From: a virus
Virus record (IMG/VR): IMGVR_UViG_3300021062_000021
Span: 1-51,678 of that record
Length of the DNA stretch: 51,678 bases
Reading direction: 5' to 3' (one strand)
Shown in pieces: positions 1 through 6,667 of this stretch. Made by a program: the position numbers and the translations under genes. Position 1 is the stretch's first letter, and the number at the start of each line of letters is the position of its first letter. The notes beneath the pieces were generated by a model. That model did no database searches, was not told the DNA's origin, and worked only from the letters and a program-made list of their open reading frames with translations.

Positions 1-14
1 GGATCGTCTTCATG
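1..14. other. Variant 14-bp contig end
   Basis: These 14 bases precede the copy of the 126-bp end repeat and differ from the sequence preceding the same repeat at 51540-51552. Read on the minus strand they give an ATG at 11-13 followed by AAG ACG ATC, at exactly the place where the other end has the ATG of the 80-residue gene at 51309-51551. I infer a population variant in which a different gene follows the same intergenic sequence. An assembly artefact is the alternative. Confidence 0.6.
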
Positions 15-140
15 GTTTGCCTATAGAGAATTAGTCGATTCGACGTCCAGGGGCCTCGTTCGCTGGCGGCAGACTCATCTTGTGGGGTGCCGCCATGAGC
101 AACTCGAACCAGCCCCATAGGACGCTTATGGGAACAGCCA
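15..140. repeat. 126-bp end repeat, left copy
   Basis: Identical to 51553-51678. It shows that the contig closes on itself. The repeat lies inside a coding gene (31-327), not at a recognisable packaging end, so it is better read as assembly overlap of a circular or permuted genome than as a physical terminal repeat. Confidence 0.95.
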
Positions 141-327
141 CCGGCCAGAGGGCAAAGTGCACGAACACAAGCTCCTTGTGCATCAACTCACAGGCCCAGT
201 GATAGCAGTGGTAGCCCTCCCGGCCGCCGTGCTGTTCTTTCCGGTGGACACCGATTCTCCATGCCCGAAACGAGGCGGCGAGTAACCCGACGAACAGATA
301 GCCAATAATCGCCAGCGTCACAATCAT
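31..327 (-). CDS. Small protein with two membrane segments
   Basis: A 98-residue protein of unknown function. The chosen ATG at 327 has GGAGAG four bases upstream. A longer reading from 375 would overlap the upstream gene by 26 bp and has no better ribosome site. A hydrophobic helix occupies roughly residues 2-18, and a second lies at about 50-75 after a His/Cys-containing loop, so it should sit in the inner membrane with both ends on one side. The C-terminus is basic and proline-containing. It belongs to the leftward early operon, directly downstream of the Clp-N-like gene. Confidence 0.7.
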   Translation of the reverse strand: MIVTLAIIGYLFVGLLAASFRAWRIGVHRKEQHGGREGYHCYHWACELMHKELVFVHFALWPVAVPISVLWGWFELLMAAPHKMSLPPANEAPGRRID

Positions 328-349
328 TCGTCTCTCCTCATTCGTCAGG

Positions 350-610
350 TCAGACCTTCTCTTTTCCGGTGCCACCGCAGGCCACGCAAGCCTTCGGGGC
401 TGGCGGGGACAGCTTGTTCACGACGCCCATCAGCTTCTCCGCATCTACTCCGCACATCAGAAGGGCCTCATGGGCCACACCCCCAGTCTCGAACATCAGC
501 GCAATGAGGACATGCTCCGTCCCAAGCATCTCCGATCCGCGCTCTCTGGCGATCCTGTAGGCGTCCCGCATCACCTTGTCCATCCTTGGGGACTGACTCA
601 TCTGACTCAT
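350..610 (-). CDS. Stand-alone Clp N-domain-like protein with zinc knuckle
   Basis: An 86-residue protein. Residues ~10-65 match the Clp N-terminal repeat pattern (A-x-x-R-G-S-E-x-L-G-T-E-H-V-L-I-A-L, then a hydrophobic helix and GVD), the domain that binds adaptors and substrates in ClpA/ClpB/ClpC. No AAA+ module follows. The chain ends instead with a CxxCGGTG zinc-knuckle sequence. The start at 610 (MSQMSQ) has GAGG six bases upstream, and the ATG at 622 lacks a site. A free Clp-N mimic could act as an adaptor or decoy for host Clp proteases. That role is inference; the family resemblance is fairly clear by eye. Confidence 0.7.
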   Translation of the reverse strand: MSQMSQSPRMDKVMRDAYRIARERGSEMLGTEHVLIALMFETGGVAHEALLMCGVDAEKLMGVVNKLSPPAPKACVACGGTGKEKV

Positions 611-623
611 TTCAATCCTCACA

Positions 624-773
624 TCAACGCATCAACACGAAACGGTCCTTGTGCCCGCAGCACTCAAGGCAATGGAGCGAGGCCCAGTCCCCGTTCCACT
701 CGTCGGCGCAGGTGCCGAGATTAACGTCGTCGTGGTCGCAATCACAGCACCCATGCGGGGCGGCGTAACCCAT
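624..773 (-). CDS. 49-residue Cys/His-rich protein
   Basis: The ORF starts MGYAAPHGCCDCDH and carries a second cluster, HCLECCGH, near residues 34-41, so it probably binds one or two zinc ions. Only a weak ribosome site (GGGA) is visible. It lies between the structured RNA/tRNA pair and the Clp-N-like gene, in the direction of the operon. Function unknown; one of many mini zinc proteins in this arm. Confidence 0.6.
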   Translation of the reverse strand: MGYAAPHGCCDCDHDDVNLGTCADEWNGDWASLHCLECCGHKDRFVLMR

Positions 774-794
774 GCGTCAATCCCTACTAGTTAC

Positions 795-1040
795 TAGCAC
801 ACTTTGTAGCCGTGGCGGGATTCCAACCCCGCTCCCTACGTCCGGACAGGATGCCGCCCGGCTTATTCGGGCGGTCTGAGCTAACACGATCCATTCCGGA
901 GCCTCCAAGCCCAGGTACAAACCTCGGCCTCAGTTTCCCCAACCACCGCGTAACCCCTCCTTGGGCTCTACCCGTGTCTCTGTCAGAGGGACGGAGTTGG
1001 CTTCTCCCTTGGCCGCTCCTCACGGCTACAAAGTGTGCTA
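795..1040 (-). ncRNA. Candidate 246-nt structured RNA with 20-bp terminal stem
   Basis: The ends 795-814 and 1021-1040 are a perfect 20-bp inverted repeat. On the minus strand it starts at the base right after the tRNA-Arg 3' end. Inside are several local hairpins: GGAG..CUCC around GGC..GCC, CCGU..ACGG around CUCU..AGAG, AGGU-UUGU-ACCU, a 7-bp CCGCCCG/CGGGCGG stem, and a T-arm-like GCGGG..CCCGC. A D-arm-like UAGCUCAG string is also present. No convincing protein is encoded. I do not recognise a known family; a tRNA-derived or novel phage RNA is possible. Confidence 0.55.
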
Positions 1041-1113
1041 TGCCCCCGGCAGGACTCGAACCTGCATTTGTCTCCTTAGAACGGAGCTGCCGTTCCAGTT
1101 CGGCCACGGGGGC
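1041..1113 (-). tRNA. tRNA-Arg (anticodon UCU)
   Basis: A 73-nt cloverleaf. The 7-bp acceptor GCCCCCG pairs with CGGGGGC, with discriminator A. A 3-bp D stem (GCC/GGC), an anticodon stem CTCC/GGAG with loop GTTCTAA (U33, anticodon UCU) and a T arm GCAGG-TTCGAGT-CCTGC complete it. CCA is not encoded. It would read AGA/AGG, codons expected to be rare in a GC-rich host. The only blemish is a G27-A43 mismatch at the top of the anticodon stem. Confidence 0.93.
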
Positions 1114-1147
1114 GTTCATTCGTCTATCCTCGTTCCGCTGATCTCTG

Positions 1148-1747
1148 TTAGACCAATGAACGTCGCAGGTCCGCGACCCACTTGTTTCGGGCGGCGGTCC
1201 GCTCGTTCTCCTTTCTGACCTCTTCGGTGTACCTCTCGATCCTGTCGTTCAATTCCTCAATCTGGTCCGCTCTCCACTGCTCGCCGGTTCTGATGCTGGC
1301 CTTGTCGAGGTAGTAGGTCCCCGGCTGAGCGTCGAAGCGCATCGTCTCGTCAAGCTGCTGGATCATGAAGTCCTTGAGTCCCTGATGGTCCGGCGTTGGA
1401 GGCTGCCAGTCGGCCACCTGCGAACGCATCGCCAGTAGACGGTCCCGGACGGCCCTGCACTCGTCTACGTGCTTCTGGTGGGCAGCCAGGAGCCTCGAAC
1501 GCTCCTCCCGCTCCTCCTCGTTGCAACGCTGCCATGTCAGCGACGTGACCCGGGCAAGCTCGGCCTTTGCCTTCACCAGTTCCTTCTCGTAGAAGTCGGA
1601 GGGCTTAAACTCTTCGGGGATCGGGGCGTCCAGGGCGTCGTCCCGCATCATGACTAGGGCGCCGAAGTTTCTGGCGCACCGAAGGGCGAAGGTCTTGAAG
1701 TCCGTCACCTTGCCATCGACCACGTCCGCCGTGTATCCCGTGGGCAT
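1148..1747 (-). CDS. Conserved phage coiled-coil protein
   Basis: A 199-residue protein beginning MPTGYTADVVDGKVTDF, preceded by GGAGGACAGG as ribosome site. The N-terminal ~50 residues (with CARNFGA and MMRDD) resemble an uncharacterised family common in environmental phages. Residues ~50-110 and ~155-195 are charged helices likely to form coiled coils. No catalytic motif is visible. The stop lies just upstream of the tRNA-Arg, so the same transcript probably contains the tRNA and the structured RNA. Function unknown. Confidence 0.8.
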   Translation of the reverse strand: MPTGYTADVVDGKVTDFKTFALRCARNFGALVMMRDDALDAPIPEEFKPSDFYEKELVKAKAELARVTSLTWQRCNEEEREERSRLLAAHQKHVDECRAVRDRLLAMRSQVADWQPPTPDHQGLKDFMIQQLDETMRFDAQPGTYYLDKASIRTGEQWRADQIEELNDRIERYTEEVRKENERTAARNKWVADLRRSLV

Positions 1748-1786
1748 CCTGTCCTCCGAAAAAGTGTCTAAGTCGAGCCGGTTGTT

Positions 1787-2125
1787 CTACGAGAGATACT
1801 TTTCCAACTCAGCCCGCCGCTCGGGCGTCAGCCCCAGCTTCAGGAACTCCTCCTTGCTGTCGAAGACTTCGACAGCCCCGCCACACTGTCAGCCGTGGCC
1901 GCTGGAATCCGACCATTCGGAGGCGTGGACGTACTTGCCGTTCTTGAGGCGGAAGATCACCTCCGACGAGGTGTCGTCGTAATTTGACCGATCGCCAGTC
2001 TCGTCGGAGTAAAGCACCACCTCGATGTCGGCCTCAGTGAAGTCGTACTCGATCCTGTGATCGCTGCAATCGGCGGCGGCACCAACAACGGCCATGGCGC
2101 CAGCCGGGGTCAGTTCTTCGCTCAC
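1787..2125 (-). CDS. Small protein interrupted by in-frame UGA; candidate readthrough or selenoprotein
   Basis: The first 78 codons (2125-1892) encode an acidic protein ending ..EWSDSSGHG before TGA at 1889-1891. The same frame then stays open for 33 codons that look coding (QCGGAVEVFDSKEEFLKLGL..) up to TAG at 1787. If the UGA is read through, the protein is 112 residues with a GHG-X-QCGG motif, X most naturally Cys or Sec. The mRNA 12 nt after the UGA folds into a perfect hairpin, GCTGTCGA..TCGACAGC with loop AGTCT. The distance (20 nt to the loop) and a G among the first two loop bases fit the published bacterial SECIS model. No start codon or ribosome site begins the 33-codon part on its own. 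A plain nonsense mutation or sequencing error is the alternative. Its start overlaps the upstream stop as ATGA. Confidence 0.6.
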
Positions 2126-2412
2126 TTGGCCCCCTTAGACGAATCGCTGGAATTGTCGCTGTCGGTATCGACGCCGGGAAGGCGCGGCGGGATCGCGTTG
2201 AGGATCTCCTCGAGAGCCCGCATCCCGTTAACCCTGACCTTCCAGGCCGCCGAGCCAGCCTCATACCCGCCGAACGTGTGGGTGCAGGCGTACCGCTTGC
2301 AGCCCTTGTCGCACGTCGAGCCCATGAACTCGTGATCTTCCCTGAGATCCTCGAGCAACTCCCGCAGGTGGTGCGCCAGTACATCCCGGATTTCGACCTT
2401 TGCGTTTGTCAT
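2122..2412 (-). CDS. Hypothetical 96-residue protein
   Basis: Begins MTNAKVEIRDVLAHHLRELL, a helical N-terminus. A C-x3-C-x4-C-x-H cluster at about residues 34-45 could bind a metal. The tail is Ser/Asp-rich and low complexity. It overlaps both neighbours by the four bases ATGA, so translation is coupled to the genes before and after. Not recognised. Confidence 0.75.
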   Translation of the reverse strand: MTNAKVEIRDVLAHHLRELLEDLREDHEFMGSTCDKGCKRYACTHTFGGYEAGSAAWKVRVNGMRALEEILNAIPPRLPGVDTDSDNSSDSSKGAK

Positions 2413-2678
2413 GAATCACGCTTCGGATACCACGCGCCCGTATAGGGCGTGGTGCTCCGCTCAAGTGCCTTGGTCAAATCATTCACCAGCCGAACCCGAT
2501 CCTCGGAGAGCGACAGCGCCACGGCGGTAATCGCGTACTCCCAGGGCACCTTGCCCATCAGGTGCATCTGGAGGGCGTGGAACAGGTACGGGCACTTCTT
2601 AGCCCGCTCCTTGATCTCATCCATGTTGGACTTATGGAGCAGCTCCCAGTCCGGTCCGTCTTCATTCGTTTTTGTCAC
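2409..2678 (-). CDS. Hypothetical 89-residue helical protein
   Basis: Mostly alpha-helical sequence (MTKTNEDGPDWELLHKSNMDE..) with no motif I can name. It is translationally coupled by ATGA overlap to the downstream gene. Part of the leftward early operon. Function unknown. Confidence 0.75.
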   Translation of the reverse strand: MTKTNEDGPDWELLHKSNMDEIKERAKKCPYLFHALQMHLMGKVPWEYAITAVALSLSEDRVRLVNDLTKALERSTTPYTGAWYPKRDS

Positions 2679-2685
2679 GGTTCAT

Positions 2686-2940
2686 CTACTCCCGGTCGTC
2701 TCCGACTTCGGGCATCTCGAACTCGATGGGGGCCACCGATGATTTGTCCTTGTCGAACTGTCTGGCCCACTCGTCAGCCGCTCGCGGAAGCCGGAAGGCC
2801 CGCTCCCCGATGTAGACCATGGGCATCTCAACGATGACCTCGACGTGCCCCATATCGTGAAGGGCGCAGGCAATCGCGCAACTCTCGTCACGCTCGGGCT
2901 CCCCCTCGTCGATATGCTTCTGCTCGACCTTGACCTTCAT
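2686..2940 (-). CDS. 84-residue protein, paralogue of the middle of the 4531-5016 product
   Basis: The start at 2940 (MKVKVEQKHIDEG) is chosen because GGAGAG lies seven bases upstream; the longer frame from 3033 overlaps a real gene. The sequence shares a pattern with the protein encoded at 4531-5016: K-x-x-V at the start, then DSCA[IM]A-x-A, then Arg/Pro motifs and a final P-x-E-[FY]. So the phage carries one short and one long version of the same small domain. No enzymatic motif is visible. Function unknown. Confidence 0.75.
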   Translation of the reverse strand: MKVKVEQKHIDEGEPERDESCAIACALHDMGHVEVIVEMPMVYIGERAFRLPRAADEWARQFDKDKSSVAPIEFEMPEVGDDRE

Positions 2941-2963
2941 AGTGACTCTCTCCGAATAGCTCA

Positions 2964-3332
2964 TCACTCTGCCATGTAACAATCGCGGCAAGTCTCGAAC
3001 GTGTCCTGCTTGATTAGTCCGCACACGTCGCACTTGTGGCCGGGGCCGTCGTCGGCCAACATTCCATGCACGTCCTTTGTCTTGGGCTCATGGAACCGCT
3101 TTAAGGCGGTAGGCCGAAGAGCCTTGTACGAGATATTGATCGCCCGGAACCGGATCTCCACCAACTCCTCAACGTTCGCCCCGGCAGGAAGCGCATTGAT
3201 CTCCTCCAGAGCCTTCCGATATTCATCGTTCTGAAGAAGGGCAGCGGACAGTTTGGCGTTGACCTCTTGCCACTCCGTCCAGCAAGCCGCGTCGGGGGAG
3301 CAGTCGCCGCCGTGCTTCACACAGTAACTCAT
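2964..3332 (-). CDS. Zinc-ribbon protein, 122 residues
   Basis: N-terminal CVKHGGDC plus AACW and a C-terminal CDVCG..CRDC pair suggest two metal sites flanking a helical middle (residues ~30-70). It is typical of phage accessory zinc proteins; partner and role unknown. The stop overlaps the region of the next gene's ribosome site. Confidence 0.75.
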   Translation of the reverse strand: MSYCVKHGGDCSPDAACWTEWQEVNAKLSAALLQNDEYRKALEEINALPAGANVEELVEIRFRAINISYKALRPTALKRFHEPKTKDVHGMLADDGPGHKCDVCGLIKQDTFETCRDCYMAE

Positions 3333-3333
3333 G

Positions 3334-3570
3334 CTATTGCCCGTCCTTGTACCCGTTGTATTCCTTCACCTTGATCTTCCGCAGTTCAGCGATGATCTTT
3401 CGTTCTGCCGCGTCCATCCATTCGCGCAGTTGCTTGTTCGTCGGCGTCTTGCCGGGCGTGACGCCCTGGATCTCATCCTCCCATGCGCGGGAGAACAGCC
3501 CGGCGAGGGTATCCCGCTCGATCCAGTCCAACCGGCGCATGGCTTTCTCGGCTCTCGTCATTTTCGCCAT
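3334..3570 (-). CDS. Hypothetical 78-residue basic protein
   Basis: Begins MAKMTRAEKAMRRLDWIERD. Predominantly charged helices with a Lys-rich C-terminus, possibly nucleic-acid binding by composition only. It sits three bases from its neighbours in the early operon. Not recognised. Confidence 0.72.
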   Translation of the reverse strand: MAKMTRAEKAMRRLDWIERDTLAGLFSRAWEDEIQGVTPGKTPTNKQLREWMDAAERKIIAELRKIKVKEYNGYKDGQ

Positions 3571-3572
3571 AG

Positions 3573-3839
3573 CTAAGAACTCTGTACTTCCTCTTTGGCC
3601 GTGAAGACCGGGTGGGACTCAACGAACACGGTGTACTTCCGCGTCTTCCCATCCAGGTCGATCACGAAGACTTCGCAGTCGGAGCAGTAGTCGAAGTTGC
3701 CGTGATTCCGCTCGACGAACTTCTCCGCCGCATCGCCAGCGTCGTAAGCCTCGACAGTCGTGGGATCGTCCCTCCCGTTCCACCCTTCCGTCCAGACCTT
3801 GAATGCCGCGCTCATACTGTGGCCTTTCTTATTGGTCAT
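3573..3839 (-). CDS. Hypothetical 88-residue protein
   Basis: Starts MTNKKGHSMSAAF; either this ATG (overlapping the upstream stop as ATGA) or the internal ATG at MSAAF could be used. It contains a CSDC pair and beta-rich segments (VFVIDLDGKTRKYTVFVE), like several small phage proteins of alternating beta strands. Directly downstream of the adenine methyltransferase. Function unknown. Confidence 0.72.
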   Translation of the reverse strand: MTNKKGHSMSAAFKVWTEGWNGRDDPTTVEAYDAGDAAEKFVERNHGNFDYCSDCEVFVIDLDGKTRKYTVFVESHPVFTAKEEVQSS

Positions 3840-4288
3840 CCGACCTTCGCTTTACTCTCGGCGGGTGGCCGATACACGACCACCGCAGAGGGGAAGGGGG
3901 CCGAGTTCGTCGCGTCCCCGAACTTCAGCCGCCCCCTTACGAACCTGATTTCCGCGCCTACCCCGATGCACAGGTCTTGGAACCAGGCCGTATCGACGCG
4001 GGCCGGGACCAAGCACACCACGGTTGCCCCTTTCTGGCTCTCCTCGTAGGCTTTCGCCATCCACTTAGGCAGGTCTCCCCCATAAGGCGGGTTCATCCAG
4101 CAAACCGCTGGCGCCCACCGCTGCATGAGCCCGTTCGAGTTCATGTCAAAGAACCGATCGCACTTGTGGTTCTTCTCGTCGGCGCAGACGTCAAGCTGGA
4201 AGCCGAACTCCTTATCGAGTTCCTTGAAGAACCCGAGTGGAGTAGGCCAGTCGCAGGACTGGCTCTTGAACATGGCTTCCTTACTCAT
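3836..4288 (-). CDS. Phage DNA N6-adenine methyltransferase (Dam family)
   Basis: A 150-residue protein matching the phage Dam/DNA_N6_MTase family throughout: WPTP near residue 15, FGFQLDVCAD at 28-37, the catalytic NPPYG motif at about 66-70, then LVPARVDTAWF and the closing GRLKFG segment. It would methylate adenine in DNA using S-adenosylmethionine, probably shielding phage DNA from host restriction or tagging it. No cognate endonuclease is seen nearby, so it is a solitary methylase. The specificity cannot be read from sequence. Confidence 0.9.
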   Translation of the reverse strand: MSKEAMFKSQSCDWPTPLGFFKELDKEFGFQLDVCADEKNHKCDRFFDMNSNGLMQRWAPAVCWMNPPYGGDLPKWMAKAYEESQKGATVVCLVPARVDTAWFQDLCIGVGAEIRFVRGRLKFGDATNSAPFPSAVVVYRPPAESKAKVG

Positions 4289-4310
4289 CCGTCAAAGCCC
4301 TTTCAGTCGA

Positions 4311-4517
4311 TCAGCGAACCAATAACCCAAGGTGCTTACACTTCTCGTAAGCTTGTTCTCTCTGGGAGTCCCTGTTCCCGTCGAAGTCCCCAAGGCCAAC
4401 CTTGTCGTAGAGGCTGACCGTACACCAACCCGTTTCATGTGGGCGAAGGTGCTGGAGACAGTAGACCCACGTTCCAAGTTCGTGGTCATCGGTCGCCTTT
4501 GTTTGGTTCACGATCAA
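4311..4517 (-). CDS. Hypothetical 68-residue phage protein
   Basis: Begins MIVNQTKATDDHELG and contains YCLQHLRPHETGWCTV, an arrangement (Y-C..H-x-x-x-H-x-T-G-W-C) seen in small actinophage and environmental phage proteins and probably zinc-binding. The competing frame at 4292-4489 is Ser/Thr-rich shadow sequence and was not used. Confidence 0.65.
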   Translation of the reverse strand: MIVNQTKATDDHELGTWVYCLQHLRPHETGWCTVSLYDKVGLGDFDGNRDSQREQAYEKCKHLGLLVR

Positions 4518-4530
4518 ACCTCGCTTTCGT

Positions 4531-5016
4531 CTACTCGTCTTTCCCGACGTAGACCGTCTGGCTCCTAAGGCCGTCCGTCAGGTGGTACAGGACCGGCTTC
4601 CGGTACTTCTTCAGACCGCGAGGCTTCGTGTGATTGCCACCCGTCTTGTTCTTGCGATCCAGGCGCTCCCTATCGCTCACGGGGGAAAGCTGATACTCGC
4701 CTGGGCGGAAGTCTCCGGTACGGTCGAAGCACACGATTTCCCGAGTGATACTCTCGGGGACGCGGTAGCGGACGGCGAGGTTTCCCTTCACCAGAAAGGC
4801 CATGCGGGGGAAGACGAGGGCGGAATCGCACACTCCCTCGCGTTCACAGGCCCGTGCCATCGCGCAAGAATCGTGGGTCTTCACTTTGGCCTTTTCCACG
4901 TCGGACTTCTTGACCGTGATCTTGATGGGCTTGTTTGCGTCAGCCACCCGGTCAACCTCGGGGAAGTAGTGCTGGACGCGCCGCACGATCAGGGGAAGCC
5001 TCTGAGTGTCGCTCAT
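4531..5016 (-). CDS. 161-residue protein containing the domain of the 2686-2940 product
   Basis: The ribosome site GGAGAG sits before ATG 5016 (MSDTQRLPLIVRRVQHYFP). Residues ~30-110 carry the DSCAMARA motif and following pattern shared with the 84-residue protein at 2686-2940. An N-terminal ~30-residue extension and a basic C-terminal ~50 residues (RKNKTGGNHTKPRG..) are unique to this copy. The basic tail could contact nucleic acid. Function unknown. Confidence 0.78.
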   Translation of the reverse strand: MSDTQRLPLIVRRVQHYFPEVDRVADANKPIKITVKKSDVEKAKVKTHDSCAMARACEREGVCDSALVFPRMAFLVKGNLAVRYRVPESITREIVCFDRTGDFRPGEYQLSPVSDRERLDRKNKTGGNHTKPRGLKKYRKPVLYHLTDGLRSQTVYVGKDE

Positions 5017-5053
5017 GTCTCTCTCCTATAAAAAGTGTGTTAGAAAATTCGGT

Positions 5054-5443
5054 TCATCCGACCTGTTCTTTATTCAGAACCTTGAGGCGCGCTTCCGCGA
5101 CATCAAGTAGCCTCACGGCCTCTATCAACTGGGCGTTGTCGGCGTGGGAGAGATTCTTGTTGGCCTCTAGGTGCTTCGCAGACGCGACGTACGCCTCTGC
5201 CGCCAGCACAACGGCGTTCCTAGCCCGATTGACCGCGTATTGGGCGTTTCTGAACTCTTCCTCGCTCTTCCAGCGGGCGCTACGCGCTTCGTCCCTCGCC
5301 TTCACGGAGGAGGGGGCGTGTTGCTTGCACCAGCCCTTGCCCTCCTCGGTGACGCTTGCCTTCCGTGTGCATTGCGATAGGTGGTAGGTGCCGAACATCC
5401 CGGTGTGCGAACACCTAGCCGGGTCACGCTTCGTCACGTTCAT
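5054..5443 (-). CDS. Hypothetical phage protein with N-terminal zinc site and coiled coil
   Basis: 129 residues. CSHTG, QCTRKA and WCKQH in the first 42 residues form a probable Cys/His metal site of a type common in phage proteins (T-R-K-A..G-x-G-W-C-K-Q-H). Residues ~50-125 are a long Ala/Glu/Arg-rich helix. Role unknown. Confidence 0.75.
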   Translation of the reverse strand: MNVTKRDPARCSHTGMFGTYHLSQCTRKASVTEEGKGWCKQHAPSSVKARDEARSARWKSEEEFRNAQYAVNRARNAVVLAAEAYVASAKHLEANKNLSHADNAQLIEAVRLLDVAEARLKVLNKEQVG

Positions 5444-5446
5444 AAA

Positions 5447-5770
5447 TCATCCCTTCGACGCTTCGCTCTTTACGGGCGCGGACCCCAAGACCCGCTCAGC
5501 CATGCAACCGGCGCAGCCCTCTAGGCGCGGCTCGTCTCCCTTGGGGTGGACAAGTTGGCGGATCTCCTCAAGGGCCTTGCGGTAACGCTCTGCTGCCCAG
5601 CCAGCCAACGCACGGCCCAAGGAAGGTCCAGAACGTCGGATCTCGTCCACCTTCGCGAGAGCGGCCGATTCTGCGCGTTGGCAGCGGCGGTTAAGCTCCG
5701 ACACCTTCTCCTTCAGCCGCGCATTCTCGGCTAGAAGCTCCATCGTTTCTTGCTCAGTGAGAGGCGTCAT
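5447..5770 (-). CDS. Coiled-coil protein with C-terminal CxxC
   Basis: 107 residues. Residues 5-45 form a heptad-rich helix (ELLAENARLKEKVSELNRR), followed by a second helix and a CAGC pair near residue 88. It resembles small phage scaffold or adaptor proteins, but nothing specific is recognised. Confidence 0.72.
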   Translation of the reverse strand: MTPLTEQETMELLAENARLKEKVSELNRRCQRAESAALAKVDEIRRSGPSLGRALAGWAAERYRKALEEIRQLVHPKGDEPRLEGCAGCMAERVLGSAPVKSEASKG

Positions 5771-5785
5771 AGATCTCCACGTCGA

Positions 5786-5923
5786 TCAAAGACACTTCCC
5801 GCACCGCTCGCATGTAAACCGGTACATCGACTGCCAGCCGTTGAGCCCAGGGTAGCCCCCGACCCACTCCTCGAAACCGATGTGGCCCCGGAACCAGCAG
5901 ACGACTCTTTTGATGAGGTTCAT
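5786..5923 (-). CDS. 45-residue zinc-finger-like protein
   Basis: Short ORF from ATG 5923 (MNLIKRVVCWFRGH..) to TGA 5786. It has a Cys/His pair near residues 9-14 and CERCGKC at the C-terminus, the layout of small DUF1660-type phage proteins. It fills an otherwise empty gap in the operon. No strong ribosome site, but the spacing to both neighbours is tight. Confidence 0.65.
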   Translation of the reverse strand: MNLIKRVVCWFRGHIGFEEWVGGYPGLNGWQSMYRFTCERCGKCL

Positions 5924-5926
5924 AGG

Positions 5927-6124
5927 TTACTTAAACGAAAGCTCTTTCCCGTGGTGCATCACGCGCATCTTCACGCGGTCTATCCCGGCCTCTTCGTGCT
6001 GGTAACTCATGGTGTAGAGGGCGAACGCCTTCGCGTCCTTCTGATACCTGAAGGCTGCGACCGGCGCCCACTCTGTCCAGTTTCCGAGGCCATCAGTTGA
6101 TTGGCTCTCGACGATGTATTCCAT
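5927..6124 (-). CDS. Hypothetical 65-residue beta-rich protein
   Basis: Starts MEYIVESQSTDG; a GTG three codons earlier is possible because GGAGG falls just upstream of both. Pattern of short strands and a helix (FRYQKDAKAFALYTM), similar to small phage proteins predicted to bind other proteins. Function unknown. Confidence 0.7.
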   Translation of the reverse strand: MEYIVESQSTDGLGNWTEWAPVAAFRYQKDAKAFALYTMSYQHEEAGIDRVKMRVMHHGKELSFK

Positions 6125-6212
6125 GGCTCTCACTATCCTCCTTCGGCGTAATCCGCCGCCAACGGTTCCTCCGCAGTCGAGTTAATAACCTTTGGTCGTT
6201 ATTTTCTTGGGC

Positions 6213-6440
6213 CTATCCGCGCTTCTTGAGCATCTCGTTCTGCTGTTCAACGATAGCCAGTGCTTCCTCAGCTCTGCGCATCCAATCTGCCAACTTCTGA
6301 ACGACTGTGGAGAACAGCAACTCTAGGCACTTGTCGCACCCAGCCGCCATGTTGATAGCCGTCTCGTTCTTGGCAAACTTCAACTGAGCGCGGCAAGCGT
6401 CACAGGCTGGTATGCTTCTGGCCTGTTTTAGATCGTCCAC
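6213..6440 (-). CDS. 75-residue helical protein with Cys pairs
   Basis: A GTG start at 6440 follows the upstream stop by two bases. A longer frame exists, but its N-terminal half is shadow of the 6443-6625 gene. CDACR and CDKC pairs flank a short helix, and the C-terminal 45 residues are a coiled-coil-like helix ending KKRG. Metal binding likely; role unknown. Confidence 0.6.
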   Translation of the reverse strand: MDDLKQARSIPACDACRAQLKFAKNETAINMAAGCDKCLELLFSTVVQKLADWMRRAEEALAIVEQQNEMLKKRG

Positions 6441-6442
6441 GG

Positions 6443-6625
6443 CTACGCCCACTCCACTTCGACAACCTCTTCCAACGTCCCATCGTCCACAACCGAGGCG
6501 AGCGCCAGCTTCAGTTCGATGGCCTCTTCCTCGGTCATCTTGGCGACCAGCTCCCCGTTGGCGAAGAGGTTGATGAAGAACTTCCCTTCCGGGCCCTTCT
6601 TCGAACGCACAACCAGAATCTTCAT
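6443..6625 (-). CDS. Hypothetical 60-residue acidic protein
   Basis: MKILVVRSKKGPEGKFF start with GGAGG four bases upstream. Small alpha/beta protein with an acidic helical C-terminal part. Not recognised. Confidence 0.65.
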   Translation of the reverse strand: MKILVVRSKKGPEGKFFINLFANGELVAKMTEEEAIELKLALASVVDDGTLEEVVEVEWA

Positions 6626-6667
6626 AGTTCCTCCGTTCATTTGATGTGGCTCCTTCTTGCCAATCGT

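Noticed and set aside
787-1119. Open frames on both strands over the tRNA region
   Set aside because: They run through the tRNA-Arg and the 20-bp inverted repeats and have no ribosome site or protein-like composition.
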